From Thauera sp. (GTDB lineage: Bacteria > Pseudomonadota > Gammaproteobacteria > Burkholderiales > Rhodocyclaceae): a stretch of DNA of 41,946 bases. Below the pieces are notes generated by a model. The model had not been told where the DNA came from. It saw nothing but the letters and a program-made list of their open reading frames with translations, and ran no database searches. Positions within the stretch are counted from its first letter, which is position 1. Every line of letters begins with the position of its first letter. The DNA is taken from positions 1-41,946 of the forward strand of contig JAFLDS010000025.1 of assembly GCA_017302295.1 (NCBI GenBank). The letters run 5' to 3'. This document shows positions 8,272 to 16,033 of the stretch, piece after piece. The position numbers and the translations under genes were made by a program.

Positions 8272-9384
8272 TTAGTGTTGGTTGAGACGGCCGGCGATCT
8301 GCCGCGCCACCGCGCAAAGCAGCTCGTCCTGGCCCTTCGCGGCCACGAGCTGCAGGCTCATCGGGAAGTCGCCAGCCGGCAGCGGGATGGCGATGGCCGG
8401 ATGGCCGGAAAGGTTGAAGGGCCGCACCAGCGAGGTCATGCCGACCAGCTTGCTGGTGTCGGCGGCCTCGGCCACGCGCGGTGGCGCATCGGCCATCGTC
8501 GGCAGGGCGAGCACCGGGAATTCGCGCAGCGCCGCATCGACCTGTGCGGTGAAGGCGGCGCGCACCTGCTCGGCGGCCTGCACGTCGTCTGTGGTGGTTT
8601 TCGAGGCAGCGAGCAGGCGGCGGGCGACGTCCTCGCCGACGAGGCCGGTCGCGACCAGATCGCCGCATGCCGCCCAGGTTTCGGCGTTGATCACCACCAG
8701 GCCGGCGTCGTAGGCGGGCACGAACTCGCTCAGGCCGACACGGCCGGTGGCGAAGCCGCTGGCGGCGATCGCCGCTTCCACCGCGGCGCGGATCTCGGCC
8801 CTCGCCGCGACCTCGACCAGGCCGATCGCCACGCCTGCGGTTTCGGGCAGTTCGCCGAAGCTCGGGTCGATGGCGCGCATGCAGCCGATCAACGCGTCCA
8901 TGTCGTCGGCGAAGGGGCCGACGCAGTCCAGGCTGGTGTGCGCCGGCATCACGCCGTCGCGGCTCACGCGGCCGAAGGTCGGCTTGAGGCCGAACACGCC
9001 GCAGCAGGCCGCCGGGATGCGCACCGAACCGCCGGTGTCGGTGCCCAGTGCGACGTCTGCCAGGCCTGCGGCCACGGCAACGGCCGAACCGCTCGACGAG
9101 CCGCCCGGCACGTAGTCGGGAAAGCGCACATTGAGCGGCGTGCCGGTCCAGGCGTTGAGGCCGGTGGTGCCGAAGGCCAGCTCGTGCATGTTGGTCTTGC
9201 CGACGATGCGGTAGCCGGCAGCGAGCAGCCCATCGACGACGGCGGCGTTCGCCGCGGCAGGCGCCGCATCGTCCAGCGCGCGGCTGCCGGCCTTGGTCGG
9301 CACGCCGGCGATGGCGATCGTGTCCTTGATCGCCACGCGCGGGCCTTCGCCGCCCAGATCCAACTCCGCAACCCATACCGTCAT
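8272..9384 (-). CDS. iacH: Amidase signature-family hydrolase (IacH-like)
   Basis: This 370-residue amidase has the Ser-cisSer-Lys set: Lys20 in VAIKD, the cis-Ser in GGSSSGS (95-101), and nucleophile Ser120 in GTDTGGS. It is shorter than typical GatA-like amidases (about 450-490), and there is little before the catalytic lysine, as expected for IacH. It would hydrolyse a lactam or amide bond in an indole-derived intermediate; that role is inferred from the pathway. The ATG at 9384 with GAGAGGGGTG upstream was preferred over a longer open frame that would reach into the promoter. It is the first gene of the operon. Confidence 0.87.
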   Translation of the reverse strand: MTVWVAELDLGGEGPRVAIKDTIAIAGVPTKAGSRALDDAAPAAANAAVVDGLLAAGYRIVGKTNMHELAFGTTGLNAWTGTPLNVRFPDYVPGGSSSGSAVAVAAGLADVALGTDTGGSVRIPAACCGVFGLKPTFGRVSRDGVMPAHTSLDCVGPFADDMDALIGCMRAIDPSFGELPETAGVAIGLVEVAARAEIRAAVEAAIAASGFATGRVGLSEFVPAYDAGLVVINAETWAACGDLVATGLVGEDVARRLLAASKTTTDDVQAAEQVRAAFTAQVDAALREFPVLALPTMADAPPRVAEAADTSKLVGMTSLVRPFNLSGHPAIAIPLPAGDFPMSLQLVAAKGQDELLCAVARQIAGRLNQH

Positions 9385-9455
9385 CGCCGCACCCCTCTCA
9401 TCACGCTTGCACCCCGCCGGTCGGGCGAAGTGCTGGAAGTCATTCAGTGATGTGC

Positions 9456-9484
9456 AGATTAGGATCATTTAGATCCTGTGTCAA
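9456..9484 (-). promoter_or_regulatory. Sigma70-type promoter of the iac operon
   Basis: On the minus strand a perfect -35 box TTGACA (9479-9484) is followed after exactly 17 bp by TAATCT (9456-9461). The start codon of iacH lies about 70 bp downstream. The spacer holds an inverted repeat GGATC-N5-GATCC (9462-9476) that could bind a repressor or activator between the two boxes. Confidence 0.75.
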
Positions 9485-9491
9485 CGGATTT

Positions 9492-9510
9492 TTCACGTGA
9501 ATATTCACGT
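9492..9510. promoter_or_regulatory. Operator-like palindrome TTCACGTGAA plus half-site upstream of the iac promoter
   Basis: A perfect palindrome TTCACGTGAA (9492-9501) lies 7 bp upstream of the -35 box, and the half-site TTCACGT is repeated at 9504-9510. Placed just upstream of -35, it is where an activator would sit. The core TCACGTGA recurs at 1435-1442 before the transporter gene. The iac regulator itself (iacR in other clusters) is not encoded in the window. Confidence 0.55.
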
Positions 9511-9567
9511 TTTATCCTGTGATTCTTCTCTTGCTGCCAGACGCAGCGCGCTGGACACCCGCGTGCC

Positions 9568-9772
9568 TCAGCCCTGCATCCTGCCGATCGTGCTGCGCAG
9601 GCGGTGATGGGCGAGCGCGAAGAAGGCGCCGCCGATGGCGGCAACCATGAGGAACTCCGGCCACACGACCTCGATCCCGGCGCGCGGAACAGCACGCCCT
9701 GGGCGAGGCTGACGAAGTGGGTGGTCGGCGTCAGTGCGCCGGACAGGATCTGCAGCGGCAACAGCACCACCA
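9568..9772 (-). pseudogene. 3' remnant of an ABC-2 type permease gene (yhhJ-like)
   Basis: Read on the minus strand, the stretch encodes LVVLLPLQILSGALTP and TTHFVSLAQGVLFR in one frame, then GIEVVWPEFLMVAAIGGAFF in another, ending with a stop at 9568. These are the last membrane helices of the drug/heavy-metal exporter permease whose 5' part lies at 23725-24616. The frame shifts by one base near 9688, and residues expected between LTP and TTHF are missing, so the fragment has decayed further since the split. Confidence 0.82.
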
Positions 9773-9779
9773 AATTGAA

Positions 9780-9807
9780 GGGCTCGGATAATCTCCGGGC
9801 CCTTTTT
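9780..9807 (+). terminator. Rho-independent terminator at the left end of the island
   Basis: A 9-bp stem (GGGCTCGGA with TCCGGGCCC, one G-T pair) and a 5-nt loop TAATC are followed by TTTTTC. It would stop plus-strand transcription at the island edge. No plus-strand gene ends just before it in the window. Confidence 0.6.
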
Positions 9808-9810
9808 CTT

Positions 9811-9842
9811 GCCCGAAATCCCCGCGCACGCGGGGTTCGGGC
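9811..9842. repeat. Long interrupted inverted repeat
   Basis: GCCCGAA (9811-9817) pairs with TTCGGGC (9836-9842), and CCCCGCG (9820-9826) pairs with CGCGGGG (9829-9835) around a 2-nt loop, with only AT unpaired between the arms. A further hairpin GCCACC/GGTGGC (9841-9861) and GCCCGA-AA-TCGGGC (9875-9888) follow. Such hairpin clusters are common at ends of mobile DNA. Confidence 0.6.
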
Positions 9843-10054
9843 CACCTGTGCTGCGGGTGGCCAACAGCCGAAACGCCCGAAATCGGGCACTTTCTCGGCC
9901 AGAGGCGTCTCTATTCTCTGTATGGCCTGCGGGTAGGCGCAGTTTTGGCTATCGCAAAATCAACAAGTTACGCGCGCCGGCTCATCGTCAACCAAGGCGA
10001 CCGGTCAGGCATCCAACCTGCCACACTGGGAACTTATACGTTACCATTGAATCC

Positions 10055-10393
10055 ATGAGCTACCAGATCAAAGAACTACTGCTGGATGATGGCGATAGCC
10101 CCTTTGCGGAGTGGTTCGGGTCGCTGGAGGCCGTTGCCGCCGCCAAGGTACGCGTTGCCGTCAGCCGGATGGAACAGGGCAACCTGTCCAACGTCGAGTG
10201 GTTTCGCGGCATTGGTGAGTACAAGATCGATTGGGGGCCGGGGCTACGTATCTACCTAGCCAAGGATGGTCTGACGATCATCATCCTGATCGGCGGTGGC
10301 ACCAAGAAGCGTCAGCAGCAGGACATCGACCAAGCGCTGGCGCTGTGGGAAGACTACAAGCGCCGCAAGGCATCAACCCAGAAAGGAAAGTGA
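10055..10393 (+). CDS. Type II addiction-module toxin, RelE/HigB superfamily (HI1419-like)
   Basis: This 112-residue protein has the conserved core WFRGIGEYKIDWGPGLRIYL, followed by GGGTKKRQQQDIDQALALW, characteristic of the upstream toxin of the HI1419/HI1420-type module. These toxins are RelE-fold ribosome-dependent mRNA interferases or relatives. The start MSYQIKEL was chosen by family length; the upstream open frame has no family similarity. The antitoxin gene follows after 1 bp. Confidence 0.85.
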   Translation: MSYQIKELLLDDGDSPFAEWFGSLEAVAAAKVRVAVSRMEQGNLSNVEWFRGIGEYKIDWGPGLRIYLAKDGLTIIILIGGGTKKRQQQDIDQALALWEDYKRRKASTQKGK

Positions 10394-10394
10394 A

Positions 10395-10715
10395 ATGGCA
10401 CTGACCCGTGATTTCAAAGAGACCGTGGCCGCGCGCGTGCAGAGCGATCCGGCCTTTGCGCAGGCGCTTCTGGACGAGGCCATTACCCTGTTCGTCAACG
10501 GCGAGCCGGAACCGGCCAAGCTGATCCTGCGCGACCTCGTGAATGCCACGGTCGGATTCGAGGCGCTGGCCGAGGAAATTCACAAGCCTGCCAAGAGCCT
10601 GCACCGGATGCTCTCGCAATCGGGTAACCCGACCATGAGCAACATCTCGGCGGTCTTTGCGGCCATCAAGCGTGCCCTCAAGGTCGAGGTGCACACCCAG
10701 ATTGTGATGGCCTGA
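10395..10715 (+). CDS. Addiction-module antitoxin, Xre-like (HI1420-like)
   Basis: The 106-residue partner begins ALTRDFKETVAARVQSDPAF and ends with a helix-turn-helix segment (KSLHRMLSQSGNPTMSNISA). This matches the downstream antidote of the HI1419/HI1420 pair. It neutralises the toxin by binding and probably represses the pair's own promoter. AAAGGAAAG precedes the ATG. The module would help retain the island. Confidence 0.85.
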   Translation: MALTRDFKETVAARVQSDPAFAQALLDEAITLFVNGEPEPAKLILRDLVNATVGFEALAEEIHKPAKSLHRMLSQSGNPTMSNISAVFAAIKRALKVEVHTQIVMA

Positions 10716-10740
10716 CTTTCAGGCATCAAACGCCTGTTGA

Positions 10741-11716
10741 CGCGCACTGGCGGGCCACGGTGTCGCGATCTACATCACCGCCGAGGACGATGCCATCGAG
10801 GTGCACAACCGGCTCAATGCGCTCGGGCCGATTCCAGACCGGCTGTATGTTGCCCCTGCCCGATGCCGGAGGCGCGGTGCCGCTGTTTGCGCCCGATCCC
10901 GCCAGCCGAGGCCCGGCGAGCACGGCGGCGTGGCTCGATCTGGAACGGCAGCTCAAGGCCATGCCCGGCCTGTGCCTGGTGGTGCTCGACCCGCTGCAAC
11001 CCCTGTGTGCGCTGGATTTGAATGTGCCGGAAAACGCCCAGTTCGTCTGCTCGCGTTTGGCGGCGCTCGCAGCCAGCACGGGTGCCTCGGTGATCGTGTC
11101 GCACCACTTTGCCAAGCGCGAGGCGTCCACACCCGAGCAGGCCCGCGAGGCGATTCGGGGCACTGGCGGTCTGGTCGATGGCGTGCGTGCGGTCTACGCC
11201 CTGTGGCACCCCAAGGAAGATCAGGCCAAGAAGCTCTGCGAGGCCTTGGGCGAGCCCTTTGAGCGTGGCCGCGTGGTGATGGGCGGCGTGGTCAAGGCCA
11301 ATGGCCGCGCCAACCTGCGAGTGACCACAGTCTTGCGCAGCACCAGCGGCTTGCTGGTCGATCGCAGTGACCGTCTGCGCCAGACCAGGCCAGAGCCGGA
11401 TGACCTGCTGCCTGCGCTGAAATCCGCCATCGCCCGTGCCGCTCGGGATGGCCAGCCCTACACCAAGACCGGCGGCAACGGTCTGTACGAACGCCGCCAC
11501 GAACTGCCCGAAGCCTTCCACGCCATCGGCAAGCATCGGCTCACCGGCTGGGTGGATGCCTTGCTGGCACAGGGTGAGCTGGTCACCGCCATGGCCGACG
11601 GCTCCAAGCTGGTGAAGTGGCTCGATGTGCCCGACGGCCCGGTCGCCCAGGGGCAGGCCGTGTTCGTCACCGGCCACCTGACCCGATCCAGTGCCGGTCG
11701 GCCTGTTACCGAGTAA
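10741..11716 (+). pseudogene. RepA-like AAA/RecA-fold helicase remnant, 5'-truncated and frameshifted
   Basis: Coding sense begins abruptly at AGHGVAIYITAEDDAIEVHN (the segment after Walker A in RepA-like hexameric replicative ATPases). It continues to RLYV near 10850, then resumes in another frame with LPLPDAGGAVPL. The Walker B strand LCLVVLDPL and VIVSHHFAK follow, and the frame closes at a TAA at 11716. The Walker A loop is absent, and the frame begins after a stop at 10738-10740. It is therefore a dead plasmid-type or mobile-element replication gene. The C-terminal half is intact in frame from about 10850. Confidence 0.75.
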
Positions 11717-11734
11717 TGCTTCCCAGCCCAGACA

Positions 11735-11840
11735 ATCGTTCCCGGCTTCCCGCTTTCCCACCGGGAACGCTCAAGGGGTGGGAACGATTTACCACCAGCA
11801 AATACAAGGGTTTAAATCGTTCCCGGGGCAAATCGTTCCC
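11735..11840. repeat. Iteron-like repeats ATCGTTCCC
   Basis: Three direct copies of ATCGTTCCC occur at 11735-11743, 11816-11824 and 11832-11840, and one inverted copy at 11780-11788. The last two direct copies are 16 bp apart. Several further TTCCCGG motifs surround them. Position after a RepA-like gene suggests initiator-binding iterons. Confidence 0.6.
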
Positions 11841-11901
11841 AGCCGAGCCGGGAAGGATTAAAACTCAATGAAATCAACGCATTCCCGGCTTCCCGGTGTT
11901 T

Positions 11902-11939
11902 CCTCTCTAAAGAGAGGGTGAGCATTGGGAATGCTCACC
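11902..11939. repeat. Two adjacent perfect hairpins
   Basis: CCTCTCT-AA-AGAGAGG (11902-11917) is followed by GGTGAGCATT-GGG-AATGCTCACC (11917-11939), sharing one base. Both stems are perfect (7 and 10 bp). No T-run follows, so they are not ordinary terminators. Confidence 0.65.
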
Positions 11940-12084
11940 TCACGCGAGTGTTGATGCTGGCCGGACTGGGCGGCGGCGACCCGCCCAGGCGAAAGGGGTC
12001 CTTCCTGGCGATATTCCGATACGGGGGGCGCGAGCGCAGCATTTCGCTACCGACTGCCAAAAAAACAAGGTTTGCAGGGTTTGC

Positions 12085-12175
12085 GGTTCGCACCCGGCGG
12101 CATGGGCCTGAGGGTTGAAAGCCCCGTCAGTGCTTGCGTATGCGGGATGATTGGGAATGAGGAAAGGTGCGAACC
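12085..12175. repeat. Inverted pair GGTTCGCACC / GGTGCGAACC
   Basis: GGTTCGCACC (12085-12094) and its exact reverse complement GGTGCGAACC (12166-12175) are separated by 71 bp. Related GTTCGCAGG and GCAGGTTT motifs lie close by. They may be protein-binding sites of the same relic region. Confidence 0.45.
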
Positions 12176-12366
12176 GGGGTGCGTACCGAGTTCGCAGGTT
12201 TACACCCCGGCTACACGAAAAGCGGCCAGGGTCGAGAACTCAATGCTGGCGCAGGTTTGCTGGTGGTTTTACGTCGAACGCTGCGAAATCGGCCACCGAG
12301 GGTGCCCAGGATTTGGAGCCCCTTACGACAAGGGCGTGAGCTGAATTCACTCCCTGTCCGTGATGA

Positions 12367-12852
12367 TCAGACCACCCGATACACCCGCTCGCCAGAGTCG
12401 TTGTGCGCCAGCACCACGTTTAGTCCCAGCTTCTTGCGCAGCATCCCGGAAATTGCCCCGCCCACTGTGTGCTGCTGCCAGCCGGTCGCCAGCATCAGTT
12501 GCAGACTGGTTGCCCCCTGCGGGCGGCGCAGCGCCATCGCCAGCGCGGCGAGCTTGGTGCCGGGGCGGATCGGGATGCCCTCCAGAAGTTGGAGGTCGTC
12601 GGTGGCGTCCATCGGCTGGACGTCATCCGGCGGCATGGGTCGTTGCTGGCCGATGGCCGCGTAGCCCGCGTCGGTCATCACGTGGCCGTCGTCGGCAGGC
12701 TCGATCCAGCCGCGATCCAGCAGCGCAGTCAGCACTTTGGCGCGAGCGCCGCCGCGCAGGGTGTCGGGCGGGATCACGCGCCCATCGGCACGGCGGGCGG
12801 CAGTGCGCAGTAGCAGGCTTTGAGCCGGGGAGAGTTTGAGCAGGGCGTCCAT
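12367..12852 (-). CDS. DUF3489 domain protein
   Basis: The 161-residue protein has a winged-helix-like N-terminus (KLSPAQSLLLRTAARRADGR, LTALLDRGWIEPADDGHVMT). Its C-terminal half, GTKLAALAMALRRPQGATS through GWQQHTVGGAISGMLRKKLG, is the DUF3489 signature. This family is recurrent on integrated elements of proteobacteria, often beside recombinases; no recombinase is visible here. Function is unknown, and a DNA-binding role is plausible from the helix-turn-helix look. Confidence 0.85.
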   Translation of the reverse strand: MDALLKLSPAQSLLLRTAARRADGRVIPPDTLRGGARAKVLTALLDRGWIEPADDGHVMTDAGYAAIGQQRPMPPDDVQPMDATDDLQLLEGIPIRPGTKLAALAMALRRPQGATSLQLMLATGWQQHTVGGAISGMLRKKLGLNVVLAHNDSGERVYRVV

Positions 12853-12863
12853 TGCGGCCTCCC

Positions 12864-13067
12864 TTACTTGGCCTGGCCGTCGAAGACCGCCAGCAGGTCA
12901 TCCAGCGCTTGATCGACCCCGCCGAGGTCACCCACGTGGCCCCAGTGGATGGCGTCAGGGTCATGGCCGAAGTGGTCGTCGGCCAGTTGCCGCAGGGCCT
13001 CGATCCTGTCGAGGATCAGCGGCAGGCGCTGCAGGTAGGTGTCAAGGGCTGTGGGCTGGGTGGTCAT
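12864..13067 (-). CDS. Small hypothetical protein upstream of the DUF3489 gene
   Basis: This acidic protein of 67 residues starts MTTQPTALDTYLQRLPLILD and contains EALRQLADDHFGHDPDAIHWGH. It lies 11 bp before the DUF3489 gene in the same direction, so the two are probably co-transcribed. A start at 13100 would add 11 residues; neither has a strong ribosome site, and the internal one (GGAAC upstream) is slightly better. No known function. Confidence 0.65.
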   Translation of the reverse strand: MTTQPTALDTYLQRLPLILDRIEALRQLADDHFGHDPDAIHWGHVGDLGGVDQALDDLLAVFDGQAK

Positions 13068-13130
13068 GACAGGTTCCGGGTTGATTGTTGACGCCATCAT
13101 TCACGCGCTGAACGATCAGGAAGCCAAGCG

Positions 13131-13159
13131 TTGCCAAATAGGGTAATCATTCATTTATA
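13131..13159 (+). promoter_or_regulatory. Predicted promoter of the Fic/type I restriction operon
   Basis: TTGCCA (13131-13136) and TTTATA (13154-13159) are separated by 17 bp, about 70 bp before the Fic start codon. This is the only good promoter pair before the operon, and it overlaps the first copy of the GGGTAAT motif. Confidence 0.6.
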
Positions 13160-13207
13160 GGGGCAATGGCGTGGCGCATTACCCCAATTAAAGGTACGAT
13201 TACCCCA
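13141..13207. repeat. Operator-like repeats ATTACCCC before the Fic gene
   Basis: ATTACCCCA occurs at 13178-13186 and 13199-13207, exactly 21 bp (two helical turns) apart. An inverted near-copy GGGTAAT sits at 13141-13147 inside the promoter spacer. This layout suits a repressor bound on one DNA face. The winged-helix tail of the Fic protein is a candidate binder. Confidence 0.55.
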
Positions 13208-13229
13208 TTTACGGCCCACGAGATCCTTC

Positions 13230-14330
13230 ATGCACTCACTCTTGCCCGACTACCTCGCCAAGCTGCGCTTTGATGCCCAGCAACTCGCGACGCTGCGCGC
13301 TTTGGGCGAGTACCGGGGTAAGCAGCAGCTATACGTGGCGCAGTCGCCCGAGGTGTTGAGCGACTTGCGGCAGGTGGCCGTGGTGGAGTCCACCGAGTCA
13401 TCCAACCGCCTGGAGGGCGTGGTGGTCGCGGCGCACCGCCTGAAGTCACTGGTGCTCAAAAACGCCACTCCGCAGAGCCGCTCCGAGCAAGAGGTCGCCG
13501 GCTACCGTGACGCGCTAGGCCTGATCCACGAAAGCGGCGAGCAGATGCCATTCTCGGAAGGCACTGTCCTACAGCTTCACGGCATTCTGTATCGCTACAT
13601 GCCACAGCCGGGCGGGCACTGGAAAGCCACCAACAACGACATCGTCGAGCGCCACCCTGACGGCAGCTCACGCATTCGCTTCCGGCCCGTGGCGGCGCAT
13701 CTCACGCCCATGGCAATGACCGATCTGATTGCGCGCTACCGCATGGCGCTGGATCAACATCTGGCCGACCCGCTGGTGCTGGTGCCGCTGGTCATCCTCG
13801 ATTTCCTCTGCATTCATCCCTTCCCAGACGGTAACGGCCGCATGGCACGGCTGCTGACCCTGCAATTGCTCTATCACTTCGACTACGCGGTAGGCCGCTT
13901 CATCAGTCTGGAGCGCATCTTCGAAGAGTCGAAAGAGAGCTACTACGAAACGCTGGAAGCCAGCTCGCAAGGCTGGCATGAAGGCGCCCACGATATTGCC
14001 CCGTGGCTGGACTACTTCTGGGGGGCACTGCTTCGGGCCTACAAGGAATTTGAGGAACGTGTCGGCACCATCGAACGTGGGCGCGGCGCCAAGGGTGACC
14101 GTGTGCGCGCCGAAATCTTCAAGAGAAACCTGCCGTTCTCGATCTCCGAAATCGAAGAAGCCTGCCCCGGCGTCAGCCGCGACATGGTGCGAGTCGTCTT
14201 GCGTGCCATGAAAGCTGAAGGGTTGATCACGCCAACGGGCAAAGGTCGCGCGGCCAAGTGGGAACAGATACAGCCATCCATCGGGCCATCCGTCACGGCC
14301 CCATCGAATTCAACAGGGAAAAAGCAATGA
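13230..14330 (+). CDS. Fic family protein with self-inhibitory motif and C-terminal winged helix
   Basis: The 366-residue protein has the catalytic Fic motif [12 protein letters not shown] at 196-207. Its N-terminal region contains the inhibitory helix motif S-x-x-x-E-G at 58-63 (SNRLEG), the class II arrangement in which Glu62 blocks ATP. Fic enzymes transfer AMP (or related groups) from nucleotides to protein hydroxyls. The last 90 residues look like a winged helix ([37 protein letters not shown]), as in Fic proteins that regulate themselves. The stop overlaps the hsdM start by ATGA, so it is translated with the restriction system. The target is unknown. Confidence 0.9.
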   Translation: MHSLLPDYLAKLRFDAQQLATLRALGEYRGKQQLYVAQSPEVLSDLRQVAVVESTESSNRLEGVVVAAHRLKSLVLKNATPQSRSEQEVAGYRDALGLIHESGEQMPFSEGTVLQLHGILYRYMPQPGGHWKATNNDIVERHPDGSSRIRFRPVAAHLTPMAMTDLIARYRMALDQHLADPLVLVPLVILDFLCIHPFPDGNGRMARLLTLQLLYHFDYAVGRFISLERIFEESKESYYETLEASSQGWHEGAHDIAPWLDYFWGALLRAYKEFEERVGTIERGRGAKGDRVRAEIFKRNLPFSISEIEEACPGVSRDMVRVVLRAMKAEGLITPTGKGRAAKWEQIQPSIGPSVTAPSNSTGKKQ

Positions 14331-16033
14331 ACCCCATCGAACAACAATTCTTCAACGACCTTGAAAAAAAGCTCTGGACTGCCGCTGACAAACTGCGCTC
14401 CAACCTGGACGCCGCTGTTTACAAGCACGTGGTGCTCGGCCTGATCTTCCTGAAGTACGTCTCCGACGCCTTCGAAGAACGGCAGAAAGAACTGCGCGAG
14501 CAGTTCCAGAACCCCGACCATGATTACTACATGGCCCCTGAGGACTATGCCAACGACTACGAGGGCCATCTTGCCGCCGAGCTGGAGGTGCGCGACTACT
14601 ACACCGAGAAAAACGTGTTCTGGGTGCCGCTGGAAGCGCGCTGGCAAACCCTGCGTGATTGCGCCCAATTGCCGCCCAAAGCGGCGCTACCCTGGAATAA
14701 ACCCGGCAAGGACGAGCCGGAAGAAATGCGCAGCGTGGGCTGGCTGATCGACAACGCGATGGAAGCCATTGAGCGCGAGAACGAGAAAAAGCTCAAGAAC
14801 GTGCTTAACAAGGACTTCGCACGCACGCAGATCGACAGCCACAAGCTGGCCGACCTGATCGCCCATTTCTCCGACACCGACTTCAACCGCAAGGAATACA
14901 GCGGCCAGCCGCTGAACCTGAAAAGCAAAGACATCCTCGGTCACGTCTACGAATATTTCCTCGGCCAGTTCGCATTGGCCGAAGGCAAGAAAGGCGGCCA
15001 GTACTACACACCCAAGAGCATCGTCACGCTGATCGTGGAAATGCTGCAGCCCTTTAAGGGCCGCGTGTATGACCCGGCCATGGGCTCGGGCGGCTTTTTT
15101 GTGCAGAGCGAAGAGTTCATCGAACAGCACGGCGGCAAGGTGGCCAACGGCAAGACGGGGCAGATCAGCGTTTACGGTCAGGAGAGCAACCCCACCACCT
15201 GGCGCCTGGCCGCCATGAACATGGCCATCCGTGGTATCGACTTCAACTTCGGCGGCGCACCCGGTGACACGCTGTTGAACGACCTGCACCCCGATCTGCG
15301 CGCCGATTTCGTCATGGCCAACCCGCCCTTCAACATGAAGGAGTGGTGGAACGAAAAGTTGGCCAGCGATCCACGCTGGATTGCCGGTACGCCGCCACAG
15401 GGCAACGCCAACTTCGCTTGGCTGCAGCACATGCTCTATCACCTGGCCCCGGCGGGTAGCATGGCGCTGCTGTTGGCCAATGGCTCGATGAGCAGCAATA
15501 CCAATAACGAAGGCGAAATCCGCAAGAAGCTGATCGAGGACGACTATGTGGAGTGCATGGTGGCCTTACCCGGTCAACTCTTCACAAACACGCAAATCCC
15601 GGCCTGCATCTGGTTCCTCACCCGCGACAAACGCAACGGCCTGGCCCTCAACAAAACCAAGCGCGACCGGCGCGGCCAGTTCCTGTTCATCGATGCCCGC
15701 CAGTTGGGCTACATGAAAGACCGCGTGCTGCGCGACTTCACAGTCGAAGACATCAAGAAAATCGCCGACACCTTCCATGCCTGGCAACTGGGCGAAGGCT
15801 ATGAGGATGTGGCGGGCTTCTGCTACTCGGCCTCGCTGGATGACGTCCGCAAGCACGAACATGTGCTGACGCCGGGGCGTTATGTGGGCGCGGAAGAGCA
15901 GGAAGACGATGGAGAACTCTTCGCCGACAAGATGGCGCGGCTCACGGCGCAACTGACGGATCAGTTTGCGGAGAGCGCCAAGCTGGAAGGTGAGATCAAA
16001 AAGAACTTGGCGGGGTTGGGTTATGGCGCGTGA
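14327..16033 (+). CDS. hsdM: Type I restriction-modification DNA methyltransferase subunit HsdM
   Basis: The 568-residue N6-adenine methyltransferase has an N-terminal HsdM helical domain ([19 protein letters not shown]), the AdoMet motif DPAMGSGG at 249-256, and the catalytic NPPF at 332-335. Two copies join one HsdS to methylate the recognition site. The start at MNPIEQQFF overlaps the Fic stop codon (ATGA). Length and motifs indicate an intact gene. Confidence 0.95.
   Translation: MNPIEQQFFNDLEKKLWTAADKLRSNLDAAVYKHVVLGLIFLKYVSDAFEERQKELREQFQNPDHDYYMAPEDYANDYEGHLAAELEVRDYYTEKNVFWVPLEARWQTLRDCAQLPPKAALPWNKPGKDEPEEMRSVGWLIDNAMEAIERENEKKLKNVLNKDFARTQIDSHKLADLIAHFSDTDFNRKEYSGQPLNLKSKDILGHVYEYFLGQFALAEGKKGGQYYTPKSIVTLIVEMLQPFKGRVYDPAMGSGGFFVQSEEFIEQHGGKVANGKTGQISVYGQESNPTTWRLAAMNMAIRGIDFNFGGAPGDTLLNDLHPDLRADFVMANPPFNMKEWWNEKLASDPRWIAGTPPQGNANFAWLQHMLYHLAPAGSMALLLANGSMSSNTNNEGEIRKKLIEDDYVECMVALPGQLFTNTQIPACIWFLTRDKRNGLALNKTKRDRRGQFLFIDARQLGYMKDRVLRDFTVEDIKKIADTFHAWQLGEGYEDVAGFCYSASLDDVRKHEHVLTPGRYVGAEEQEDDGELFADKMARLTAQLTDQFAESAKLEGEIKKNLAGLGYGA

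Larger units (their letters stand above)
11717..12366. other. Gene-free 650-bp stretch rich in repeats, possible old replication origin
   Basis: No open frame here resembles a protein. The stretch holds iteron-like ATCGTTCCC copies, two adjacent hairpins and an inverted GGTTCGCACC pair, listed separately. Lying directly after a RepA-like remnant, it may be a relic of a plasmid or integrative-element origin. Confidence 0.45.

Noticed and set aside
9811-9842. CCCCGCG-CA-CGCGGGG resembles the stem of type I-E CRISPR repeats
   Set aside because: Only one copy is present, with no second repeat at about 61-bp spacing and no cas genes. The outer arms GCCCGAA/TTCGGGC are not part of the I-E consensus.
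11918-12344. Short plus-strand open frames in the repeat region
   Set aside because: No ribosome site, no domain, and they run through hairpins and repeats.
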